From assembly GCF_023369555.1 (NCBI RefSeq), contig NZ_JACJVC010000003.1, positions 124,001-188,000 on the forward strand: a stretch of DNA of 64,000 bases, read 5' to 3'. The stretch comes from Actinomyces sp. AC-20-1 (lineage in GTDB: Bacteria > Actinomycetota > Actinomycetes > Actinomycetales > Actinomycetaceae). Under the pieces are notes generated by a model, which saw nothing but the letters and a program-made list of their open reading frames with translations, searched no databases and was not told the DNA's origin. Below, piece by piece: positions 16,193-24,056 of the stretch (the stretch's first letter is position 1; every line of letters begins with the position of its first letter). The position numbers and the translations under genes are program-made.

Positions 16193-17457
16193 TCACAGGG
16201 CGGACAGCTTGGCGTCCATGCCGGCCGCGACCTCGTCCAGGCTGATCTCGCCCTGGACGGCGTGCTGGAACAGTGCGATGCCCTCGAGCCGCAGGGCGTC
16301 GGAGGCGTGGTCCCAGTAGTTCATGGGGAGGTAGATCTTCGACTCCTTGAGGTAGTCGTCGTAGATCTCCTGGCACTCCGGGGCGACCTCGACCTGGTAG
16401 TCGGAGGTGTTGAGCAGCGCGCCGAAGCTCTCCGACATCAGGCCGAGCCCCTCCTGGGAGGCGAGGAAGGAGATGAGCCGCTTGGCCGCCTCGAGCTCGG
16501 CGCCCTCGGCCTTGGAGGAGATCGCGAAGCCCGGGTCCGGTGCGCCGGTGGCATAGGTCTCGCCGCCCGGGGCCGCCGGGACCGGGGCGATCCCCCAGGG
16601 CAGGCCGGAGGCGGAGATGTCGGCGAGGTCCCACGGCCCCGTGATGAACATGGCGAGGTTGCCGGCGAGGAAGTCCTCCTTGAGCTGGGTCCCGGTCAGG
16701 GAGATGGACTCGGCGCCGACGATGTCCTCCTCGTAGAGCCGGTGCCACTGCGCGAGGGCCTCGGGCCACTCCTGAGCGAAGGTTGAGTCGCCGGTGAAGA
16801 TCTTCTTCTCCCCCAGGGAGTCCCCCGCGACGTGGTAACCGGCGCCCAGGAAGGCTTGGAAGACCGCCGGGATGTCCTGCACGCCCTCGCGGAAGGGTGG
16901 CCTGCGGCCTTGAGGTCCTTGCACAGGCGCAGGAAGTCGTCCCAGCTCTCGGGAACGGTCTCGGCCCCGGCCTTGGACAGCAGGTCCTTGTTGTAGACGA
17001 CGCCGGCGGCCCAGGCCCCGAAGGACGCACCGTAGACGCGGCCGTCCGCCTCGTAGGCGCGCAGGTTGGCCTCAGCGAGGGCGCTCATGAAGGGCTCGTC
17101 GGTGAGGTCGGCGACGAGGGACTCGCCGATGAGCTTCTCCTTGGTCTCCGGGTTGATCCGGTGGACGGTGGGCTGCTGGTTGCCGGCGATGCGGGTCTGC
17201 AGGGTCTGGAAGTAGCCGGCGGTCGGGGTCGAGTAGGAGAAGTCGACCCTGATGTCTCGGGGTTGGCGGCCTCGAAGGCCTCGATGAGGGGGGCGGGCGG
17301 ACTCCTCGGTCTCCCAGGACAGGTAGGTGATCGTCGTCCTGCCAGACCCGCTGCTGCCGCCGCAGGCGGACAGCAGCGCGGCTCCGGGCAGGAGGCCGAG
17401 GCCGGCGAGGGCGTGGCGACGGGAGACGTGGGCGTGGGCGTGGGGAACGGGGCTCAT
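16193..17457 (-). pseudogene. CUT1 sugar-binding lipoprotein, multiply frameshifted
   Basis: Binding-protein gene of about 420 codons for the same damaged importer. The start at 17457 follows AAGGAG; a signal peptide with lipobox LLSAC is intact. Near 17290 an extra C and near 17254 a missing G shift the frame and restore it, garbling about 13 residues between WETEESAR and DIRVDFSY. Near 16897 one C is missing, so the frame from LCKDLKAAGH continues as PFREGVQDIPAVFQAFLGAGYHV in another frame to the stop at 16193. The remaining sequence (GPWDLADIS, SFLASQEG) is clearly a family-1 binding protein. Three indels within 600 bases argue for decay. Confidence 0.82.
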
Positions 17458-17498
17458 GGCTGTGCTCCTTTGCACGAGCGGGTTGTCCGACCCGCGTG

Positions 17499-17512
17499 AT
17501 GTATCGTTACAT
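17499..17512. promoter_or_regulatory. LacI-type operator in the divergent regulator/importer region
   Basis: ATGTATCGTTACAT: inverted repeat ATGTA-N4-TACAT. A second copy (ATGTAGCGTTACAT) lies at 18641-18654 ahead of GH51; both are followed by TCAC. It lies 42 bases before the decayed binding-protein start and 83 before the LacI start, so the LacI protein at 17595-18602 probably controls the importer, itself and GH51. Confidence 0.75.
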
Positions 17513-17594
17513 TCACGATGGCGGGTGTCCCCGCCGCTGTCAACGGCGTCACCCGCCCGAGCCGCTAGGCTGCCCGAGGACGAGAGGAGAGCGC

Positions 17595-18602
17595 ATGGCC
17601 ACCCTTGCCGACGTCGCCAAGGAGGCGGGCGTCTCCGTCATGAGCGCCTCGAACGTCATGCGAGGCAAGCCCTCCGTGTCCCCGGGGATCCGCGAGCGCG
17701 TCCTCGCCGCCGCCGCCCGGCTCGACTACCGCGTCAACGCCGCGGCCCAGAGCCTGCGCTCGGGGCGCAGCGGCGTCATCGCCCTGTGCGTGCCCCGTCT
17801 CGACATGCCCTTCAACGCCGCCTTCGCCGCAGCGGCGACGTCGACGGCCGAGGAGCGCGGGCTGCGGGTCATGGTCCAGCAGACCCTCTCGGACCCCCGG
17901 CGCGAGATCGAGATCCTGCGAGGGGCGACGGCCTCCCTGGTGGACGGCACGATCGTCTCCGCCGTCGGCGCCACCGCCCAGGAGGTCGAGCAGGCCGCGG
18001 GGAGCCACGCCGTGGTCCTGTACGACGAGCGCATCCGCGACACCCCGCTCGACCTCATCTCCAGCCCCAACGAGAGCGGGGGACGGGCCGCCGTCGAGCA
18101 CCTCATCGCCAAGGGGTGCCGGCACGTCGTCGTCCTGGGCACCCACGGCCCCCGCCGCGACCTCCCCGGTCCCGATGGTCCGGACCTTCGCTGGACCGGG
18201 GCGCTCCAAGCGGCGCAGGGCAGCCCCCAGGTCCGCCTGACCCCGGTCCCCTGCCTCTGGGACTGCGAGCCGGCCTACGCCGCGATGCTGTCCACCCTCG
18301 CCGTCGGCACGCCGGTGGACGGCGTCTTCGCACTGACCGACTCGATGGCGCTGGGGGCGCTGCGGGCGCTGTCGGACCTGGGGCTGCGCTGCCCCGAGGA
18401 CGTGCGCGTCATCGGCTTCGACGGCATCCGGGAGGGCGCCATGTCCACCCCCTCGCTGTCCACCATCGACATCGACATCACCCAGCTCGCACGCACCTCG
18501 GTGGAGATGCTCCTGACGCGCATCGACTCACCCGTCACCGAGCTGCCCGGCCGGCGCTTCACCTCCGCCTACACGCTCATCGAGCGGGAGTCCTCACGCT
18601 GA
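17595..18602 (+). CDS. LacI-family regulator of the arabinofuranosidase cassette
   Basis: Intact 335-residue regulator. The N-terminal helix-turn-helix is MATLADVAKEAGVSVMSASNVMRGKPSVS; the effector domain runs through SGRSGVIALCVPRLDMPFNAAFAAA to CPEDVRVIGFDGIREGAMSTPSLSTIDID. The SNVMRGKPSVS hinge is slightly unusual compared with the common SRVLNG. The ATG at 17595 has GAGGAGAGCGC before it; upstream extension to 17496 would run across the operator and is rejected. It stands divergently from a dead importer and in line with GH51 and GH43, each side having the same ATGTA-N4-TACAT operator, so its working target is now probably GH51/GH43. Effector inferred to be an arabinose-containing sugar. 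Confidence 0.92.
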   Translation: MATLADVAKEAGVSVMSASNVMRGKPSVSPGIRERVLAAAARLDYRVNAAAQSLRSGRSGVIALCVPRLDMPFNAAFAAAATSTAEERGLRVMVQQTLSDPRREIEILRGATASLVDGTIVSAVGATAQEVEQAAGSHAVVLYDERIRDTPLDLISSPNESGGRAAVEHLIAKGCRHVVVLGTHGPRRDLPGPDGPDLRWTGALQAAQGSPQVRLTPVPCLWDCEPAYAAMLSTLAVGTPVDGVFALTDSMALGALRALSDLGLRCPEDVRVIGFDGIREGAMSTPSLSTIDIDITQLARTSVEMLLTRIDSPVTELPGRRFTSAYTLIERESSR

Positions 18603-18640
18603 GGCCACCGGGGGTGGCGGTTGATCATCCGCACCTCTGC

Positions 18641-18654
18641 ATGTAGCGTTACAT
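18641..18654. promoter_or_regulatory. LacI-type operator ahead of GH51/GH43
   Basis: ATGTAGCGTTACAT, matching the site at 17499-17512 in 13 of 14 positions plus the trailing TCAC. A TTGATC at 18621-18626 could serve as -35, which would put the operator on the -10 region. GH51 starts 76 bases downstream. Confidence 0.75.
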
Positions 18655-18730
18655 TCACTGGGGCCCGCAGGTGCGCCCTCACAACGACGCACGGCCTCAC
18701 GCTCCGACCCCAACGACGAGGACGTCCACG

Positions 18731-20275
18731 ATGCCCACCTCCACCGCCCCCCGCGCCGTCATCGACCTCGACGTGCCGGGCCCCACCATCTCCCGCCACA
18801 TCTACGGCCACTTCGCCGAGCACCTGGGCCGCTGCGTCTACGGCGGCCTCTGGGTCGGCGAGGACTCCCCCATCCCGAACATCCACGGGCTGCGCACCGA
18901 CGTCATCGAGGCCCTCAAGGACATCGACATCCCCAACCTGCGCTGGCCCGGCGGCTGCTTCGCCGACGAGTATCACTGGCGCGACGGGGTCGGCCCCAGG
19001 CAGGACCGGCCCATGATGGTCAACACGAACTGGGGCGACGTCGTCGAGGACAACTCCTTCGGCACGCACGAGTTCATGGAGCTGTGCGAGCTGCTGGGCG
19101 CGGACGCCTACATCACGGGCAACGTCGGCTCCGGCACCGTGCAGGAGATGAGCGAGTGGGTCGACTACCTCACTCGCGACGGCGACTCCCCCATGGCCCG
19201 CCTGCGCCGCGCCAACGGGCGCGAGAGGCCCTGGAAGGTGCCCTTCTTCGGCATCGGCAACGAGAGCTGGGGCTGCGGCGGCCACATGCGGCCCGAGACC
19301 TACGCCGCCGAGGCCCGCCGCTACGCCACCTTCGTGCGCGACCACGACGGCAACCGGATCACCCGTGTCGCCTGCGGCGCCAACGTCGACGACTACGAGT
19401 GGACGGAGGTCCTCATGCGCGACCTCCTGGAGTGCGAGACCTGTCCCCAGGCGCAGCCCGGCCCCTACCAGGCCATCAGCCTGCACAGCTACACCTTCAC
19501 GGGCGACGACTTCTCCCGCAAGGGCAGGGCCCTGGAGCCCAGCACCGAGGACTGGTACACGGTCTTCAGGCGCGCGTGGTGGATGGACGAGCTCATCACC
19601 CGTCACTCGACGGTCATGGACCGCTACGACCCGCACCGCCGCGTGGGCCTCGTGGTCGACGAGTGGGGCGCCTGGTGGGACGCCGAGGAGGGGACGAACC
19701 CCGCCTTCCTGTTCCAGCAGAACACGGTGCGCGACGCCCTCATCGCCTCCCTGCACCTGGACATCTTCCACCGGCACGCCGAGCGCGTCGTCATGGCGAA
19801 CCTCGCCCAGACGGTCAACGTCCTGCAGGCCCCCATCCTCACCGACGAGGCCACGGGGGCGATGGTCCTGACCCCGACCTACTGGGTGCTCAAGATGAGC
19901 AAGGGGCACCAGGACGCCCAGCGCCTGGACCTGCGCTGGGTGGACGACCTCCCGGAGCACCGCCCGGGCACTGGCCGACCCGTCCCGTTGGTCTCCGCCT
20001 CCGCCTCGCGCAAGGACGGGCGCGCGCTCGTGTCCCTGTCGAACCTCGACGCCGAGCGCGCCCGGAGGCTCCGGCTCGACCTGCGCGGCGCGCGGGTGAC
20101 GGGGGATGAGGGCGCGGTCCTCACCGCCGACGCGCTCAACGCCCACAACACCGTGGAGCGGCCCGACGCCGTCGTCCCCGCCCCCTTCACCGGTTACACG
20201 CTCAGCGACGGCCTGCTCGAGGTGACGCTGCCGCGCGCCTCCTTCGTCACGATCAGCCTCGGGCTGAGCGAGTGA
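18731..20275 (+). CDS. GH51 alpha-L-arabinofuranosidase
   Basis: Cytoplasmic exo-enzyme of 514 residues that removes alpha-L-arabinofuranosyl side groups from arabinoxylan or arabinan oligosaccharides. The acid/base Glu is in FGIGNESWGCGG (about residue 175) and the nucleophile Glu in LVVDEWGAWWD (about residue 311); FPRWPGG-like NLRWPGGCFADEYHWRD near residue 80 and HSYTF near residue 255 are further GH51 hallmarks, and a C-terminal beta-sandwich completes the fold. The ATG at 18731 is favoured because GAGGAC precedes it and the family N-terminus (ISRHIYGHFAEHLGRCVYGG) then lies at the usual distance. GH43 begins seven bases after the stop. Controlled by the operator at 18641. Confidence 0.95.
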   Translation: MPTSTAPRAVIDLDVPGPTISRHIYGHFAEHLGRCVYGGLWVGEDSPIPNIHGLRTDVIEALKDIDIPNLRWPGGCFADEYHWRDGVGPRQDRPMMVNTNWGDVVEDNSFGTHEFMELCELLGADAYITGNVGSGTVQEMSEWVDYLTRDGDSPMARLRRANGRERPWKVPFFGIGNESWGCGGHMRPETYAAEARRYATFVRDHDGNRITRVACGANVDDYEWTEVLMRDLLECETCPQAQPGPYQAISLHSYTFTGDDFSRKGRALEPSTEDWYTVFRRAWWMDELITRHSTVMDRYDPHRRVGLVVDEWGAWWDAEEGTNPAFLFQQNTVRDALIASLHLDIFHRHAERVVMANLAQTVNVLQAPILTDEATGAMVLTPTYWVLKMSKGHQDAQRLDLRWVDDLPEHRPGTGRPVPLVSASASRKDGRALVSLSNLDAERARRLRLDLRGARVTGDEGAVLTADALNAHNTVERPDAVVPAPFTGYTLSDGLLEVTLPRASFVTISLGLSE

Positions 20276-20282
20276 GCGGGCG

Positions 20283-21289
20283 ATGAGCACCACCGCGCCG
20301 GCGGGCGGGGCCGCGGCCCCCGCCCCGAGGAGCCCTTCGGCTACCTCATGGTCCACTTCCGCGAGGACGCGCACGGCCACCTGGAGAAGATCCACCTGTC
20401 GCTGTCCGAGGCCGACGTCCCGCTGCGCTGGGTGCCGCTCAACGGCGGAGAGCCGGCCCTCGAGCCCACGACCGGCACCACAGGCGTGCGCGACCCCGCC
20501 ATCTGCCAGGACTCCGAGGGGCTCTTCCACATCCTGGCCACCGACCTGCGGGTCTTCGGCGGCGACGGGGCGGGGTGGGAGGCCTGGTCCTCCCACGGCA
20601 GCCGGAACCTGCTCATCTGGGACTCTCCCGACCTGCTCACCTGGAGCGGTCCGCGTCCGGTCGAGGTCGCCCCTGCGACCGCGGGGATGGCGTGGGCGCC
20701 GGAGGTCATCCGCGACCCCGGGACGGGCGAGCACGTCGTCTTCTGGTCCTCGCGGCTCTTCGACGCCGAGGACGGCGGGCACACAGGCCCGTCGCGCACC
20801 CGGATCCTGTGCTCGCGCACGCGGGACTTCCGCTCCTTCAGCCCGGCCGAGGTGATGTTCGACAACGGCCGTGACGTCATCGACACGGCGGTGGCCCTCA
20901 TCGACGGCCTCTACCACCGTGTGAGCAAGAACGAGGAGGCCGACGGCGAGGGCCTGGGGATCATGCACGAGGTCGGCTCAGGCCTCTTCTCCGACGACTA
21001 CCGGCTCGTCGCCTGCGGGATCGCCCGGGACCTGTACCGGGGTGTGGAGGCGCCGATCCTCCTGCAGGGCCGTGACGGGAGGACCTTCCTGTTCCTCGAC
21101 CAGTACTCGGTGGCCCCGCAGGGCTACTTCGTCCTGGAGTCCGAGGACCCTGCCTCCGGCCGGTGGCGGAGGGTCGACGACGCCGAGGTGCGCATCCGTC
21201 CGGCGACGAAGCACGGGGGGATCCTTCCCCTCACCCGCGCCCAGTGGCAGGCGCTCGACGGCAGCCGGGCGGAGGGGTCCTTCTGCTGA
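20283..21289 (+). pseudogene. GH43-like five-bladed propeller glycosidase, frameshift near its start
   Basis: Glycosidase of the GH43/GH62-like propeller fold, probably an arabinofuranosidase or xylosidase acting with GH51. The three active-site acids are visible: the base Asp in TGVRDPAICQD, a second acid in MAWAPEVIRD and the acid Glu in RGVEAPILLQGRDG. The natural start appears to be the ATG at 20283, giving an alanine-proline tail, but one C is missing near 20323 so that frame fails; the body (EEPFGYLMVHFRED onwards) is open in the next frame to 21289. An internal ATG at 20348 could make a 313-residue protein lacking part of the first strand. It may be a sequencing error, a slightly shortened active gene, or a true lesion. 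Confidence 0.72.
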
Positions 21290-21383
21290 CTGGCGCCCCC
21301 GCCGCCGGTGCGACCCACACCCTACAATGGTGTGACGCGAACCACGTGGCCGTGGGGACTTGCCAGATCGCCCCTGTTCGTCG

Positions 21384-21397
21384 TTGAATTCATTCAA
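21384..21397. promoter_or_regulatory. Inverted repeat upstream of the MFS transporter gene
   Basis: TTGAATTCATTCAA: arms TTGAAT and ATTCAA with a 2-base spacer, in an unusually AT-rich stretch 58 bases before the GTG start. Size and symmetry fit a LacI- or GntR-type operator. A smaller CACACC/GGTGTG repeat enclosing TACAAT at 21316-21334 lies further upstream and may hold the -10 box. Regulator unknown. Confidence 0.5.
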
Positions 21398-21454
21398 TCG
21401 ACCGTTCGTTTGGTTCTCGGTCGCCTCCCGGCAAACCCGGCAAAGGAGCCCCCT

Positions 21455-22888
21455 GTGTCAACCTCCCCCACCCTCGACTCCCGGCTCGAGGAGCCCTCCC
21501 GTCCTGGCACCTCCGCCAAGTACCTCGGCGGACGCCCCTTCGTCCAGTACGTCGTCTCCTTCATCATCTCCTCGGTCTTCCTCTACGCCTGCTACGCGGC
21601 GATGGCCGGCATCCTCCTGCCCAGCTCGGTGCAGACCATCGAGTTCCAGCACTACTTCGCCAGCACCTCCATCCAGAGCGTCGACGCCCTCCAGGAGCTG
21701 ACCAACCTCAAGCAGGCCATCGAGGCCGGCACCGCCAGCGCCACCACCGAGCAGCAGGGCCTGCTCGACCTGCTCGCCCAGTACGAGGCCTCCCGCGCCA
21801 GGTCGATCTCCCTCATGATGTCGATCGGCTCCTTCTTCACCCTCTTCGCCCAGCCCATCATCGGCGTCGTCTCCGACCGCTGGCGCTCCAAGCTCGGCCG
21901 CCGCGCCCTGTGGATCGTCCTCGGTGCCATCGGCGGCGCGATCTTCATGGTCGGCCTGCGCTACTCCTCGACGATCGCCCTGCTCACCCTGTTCTGGACC
22001 ACCAGCCAGATCTCCCTCAACATCATGCAGGCCCCGCTGTCCACCACCGTCGCGGACCGCGTGCCCCAGGACAAGACCGGCCTCGTCTCCGGCCTGTCCG
22101 GCATCGGCATGATGGCGGGCTTCACCGGCGGCTCCATCGTCGCCGGCATCGCCTTCGCCGCCCTCGGCCTGGACACCTACTTCATCTTCGCTGTCGGCGT
22201 CGTCATCGGCGCCCTCATCTTCGTCACCTTCGCCAAGGACCGCTCCTCCGAGGCCCTCGAGCTCGAGAAGTTCGACTGGGTCGCCTTCATCAAGGGCTAC
22301 GCCATCCCGCTGCGCGACCACGACTTCCGCTGGACCTGGATCGCCCGCTTCTTCATGTTCTTCGGCTACACCGGGATCACGAACTTCACGCTGTACATCC
22401 TGCAGTCGCACATCCAGCCCGCCCTGACCGCCTCCGAGGCCGCCACCACCTACGCGGGCCTGTCCTCCGCCGCCCTGCCGGGCCAGCTCGTCATGATGCT
22501 CGTCGCCGGCCGCTGGTCCGACAAGGTCGGCAAGCGCAAGCCCTTCGTCATCGGCTCCTCGGTCCTCATCGCGCTGCTCATGGCCCTGCCGCTGCTCTTC
22601 CCGACGCTGCCGATCTTCTACGTGTTCTACGTCGGCATGGCCGCCGCCTACGGCATGTACATGGCCGTGGACGTCGCCCTGTTCATCGACGTCCTGCCCG
22701 ACCCGGAGGCCGCTGGCCGCGACCTCGGCGTCGCCAACGTCGCCACCAACATCGGCCAGATGCTCGCCCCGGTCGTCGCCGGCCAGGTCGTCGCCCTCAC
22801 CGCCGGCTACAGCGCCCTGTTCCTCATGTCCGTCGTCGCGGTCCTCATCTCCGCCGTCGCCATCGTCCCGATCAAGAAGATCAAGTGA
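21455..22888 (+). CDS. MFS sugar transporter (SLC45/GPH-like)
   Basis: Proton- or cation-coupled sugar permease of 477 residues with about twelve membrane helices. The loop after helix 2 carries GVVSDRWRSKLGRRALW (about residue 140), typical of SLC45-like and glycoside-pentoside-hexuronide transporters. Between helices 1 and 2 lies an unusually long polar segment of about 60 residues containing glutamine- and glutamate-rich helices, likely an external loop. A GTG at 21455 is chosen over an upstream ATG-type extension because AAAGGAG lies seven bases before it. Expressed on its own or after GH43; a strong terminator follows. Likely brings in an oligosaccharide or monosaccharide released by neighbouring enzymes; substrate unassigned. 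Confidence 0.85.
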   Translation: MSTSPTLDSRLEEPSRPGTSAKYLGGRPFVQYVVSFIISSVFLYACYAAMAGILLPSSVQTIEFQHYFASTSIQSVDALQELTNLKQAIEAGTASATTEQQGLLDLLAQYEASRARSISLMMSIGSFFTLFAQPIIGVVSDRWRSKLGRRALWIVLGAIGGAIFMVGLRYSSTIALLTLFWTTSQISLNIMQAPLSTTVADRVPQDKTGLVSGLSGIGMMAGFTGGSIVAGIAFAALGLDTYFIFAVGVVIGALIFVTFAKDRSSEALELEKFDWVAFIKGYAIPLRDHDFRWTWIARFFMFFGYTGITNFTLYILQSHIQPALTASEAATTYAGLSSAALPGQLVMMLVAGRWSDKVGKRKPFVIGSSVLIALLMALPLLFPTLPIFYVFYVGMAAAYGMYMAVDVALFIDVLPDPEAAGRDLGVANVATNIGQMLAPVVAGQVVALTAGYSALFLMSVVAVLISAVAIVPIKKIK

Positions 22889-22927
22889 CCCCGCTCCCGT
22901 CCGCCTGACGGGCGGCCGCGAGCCAGC

Positions 22928-22967
22928 CGAGGGCGCCCGGGTCCTCCTAAGGACCCGGGCGCCCTCG
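22928..22967. terminator. Strong hairpin terminator after the MFS gene
   Basis: Perfect 17-bp inverted repeat (22928-22944 and 22951-22967) with loop TCCTAA. No long T-run follows, as is common in high-GC actinobacteria. It separates the MFS gene from the next operon, whose first ATG is at 23043. Confidence 0.8.
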
Positions 22968-23042
22968 CTCACACCCCCACCCCGCACCAGCCCCCACACA
23001 CCGCTACCGGCCCCGCCCCGACGACCACCCCAGGAGGACGAC

Positions 23043-24053
23043 ATGACTGCCCCGACCGCCCCCAAGACCTGGACCTACGGCTCCTTCCCCTGGCTGGGCC
23101 AGGACGAGCACATCCCCGGCGTGCGCCCCCGCACCCGCGTCATCGTCGACAACGACTTCGCCGGGGACCCCGACGACCTCTTCCAGCTCGCCCACCACCT
23201 GCTCGTCGAGGGCACCGAGGTGCGCGGCGTCGTCGTCTCCCGGCTCGACGAGGCCAACGGCTGGAACCGCACCGGCACCCCCGTGGCCACAGGACGCGAG
23301 AACGTCGAGGCGCTGCTGGGCGCCATGGGCGTGACCGGCGTCGGCGTCCACGACGGCGACGACCGCGGCTTCGAGGCCTACGACGGCCCCACCGAGGCCT
23401 CCCGCCTCATCGTCAGCGAGGCCATGGCCGACGACGAGCGCCCCCTGTACGTCGTCGCCGGCGGCGGTCTGGGCGAGGTCGCCCGCGCCCTCAGGGCAGA
23501 GCCCGCCATCGCCGAGCGCATGGTCCTCATCTGGATCGGCGGCTCCGAGCACGCCGGACGGGCCTATGTCCCCGACGGCGCCACGGTCCTGGAGTACAAC
23601 ATGGCCATCGACGTGCCCGCAGCCATGTACGTCTTCAACGACACCGACGTGCGCGTGTGGCAGATGCCCCGCGACGTCTACCGCTCCAGCCAGGTGCCCT
23701 TCAGCGTCATCCGCCGCGGCTGCCGGCGCGCCGGAGCCCTGGGCGGGTACCTGCTCTGCCAGCTCAACCTCGTGCGCCAGATGATCGCCCCCTTCGCCGG
23801 CCACGCCGGCGCCACCTACGTGCTCGGCGACCAGCCGCTCGTCCTGCTCTCGAGCCTGCAGACCACCTTCGAGCCCGACGCCGCCTCCAGCGCCTACGAC
23901 GTCGTCCCCCGGGTCGCCCTGGCCGCCGACGGCACCTACCGCTACCCGCAGGACACGCGCCCTATGCGCCTGTACACGCGCATCGACAACAACCTCCTCT
24001 TCGACGACATGTTCGCCTCCTTCGAGGCCCTCAGCGACTGGCTGGAGGGCTGA
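23043..24053 (+). CDS. Nucleoside hydrolase-like (IunH superfamily) protein of unknown substrate
   Basis: Cytoplasmic protein of 336 residues with the calcium-binding N-terminus of inosine-uridine nucleoside hydrolases in variant form: RVIVDNDFAGDPDDLFQLAHHLL, where classical enzymes have DTDPGxDDA. EYNMAIDVPAAMYVF around residue 185 matches the second metal-site region (EFNxxxDPEA). The C-terminal part, with YTRIDNNLLFDDMFASFEAL, is conserved-looking but unfamiliar. GGAGGACGAC precedes the ATG. It heads an operon with a carboxylesterase (3-base gap) and a GH78 rhamnosidase, a context unrelated to nucleoside salvage, so it may hydrolyse an N- or O-glycoside of plant origin. Fold assignment is good; activity is not established. 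Confidence 0.75.
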   Translation: MTAPTAPKTWTYGSFPWLGQDEHIPGVRPRTRVIVDNDFAGDPDDLFQLAHHLLVEGTEVRGVVVSRLDEANGWNRTGTPVATGRENVEALLGAMGVTGVGVHDGDDRGFEAYDGPTEASRLIVSEAMADDERPLYVVAGGGLGEVARALRAEPAIAERMVLIWIGGSEHAGRAYVPDGATVLEYNMAIDVPAAMYVFNDTDVRVWQMPRDVYRSSQVPFSVIRRGCRRAGALGGYLLCQLNLVRQMIAPFAGHAGATYVLGDQPLVLLSSLQTTFEPDAASSAYDVVPRVALAADGTYRYPQDTRPMRLYTRIDNNLLFDDMFASFEALSDWLEG

Positions 24054-24056
24054 GCC

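Noticed and set aside
17499-18654. The ATGTA-N4-TACAT pair as ends of a small transposon or direct repeat.
   Set aside because: The sites are short, palindromic and each placed ahead of a transcription start; no transposase or target duplication is seen, so operators explain them better.
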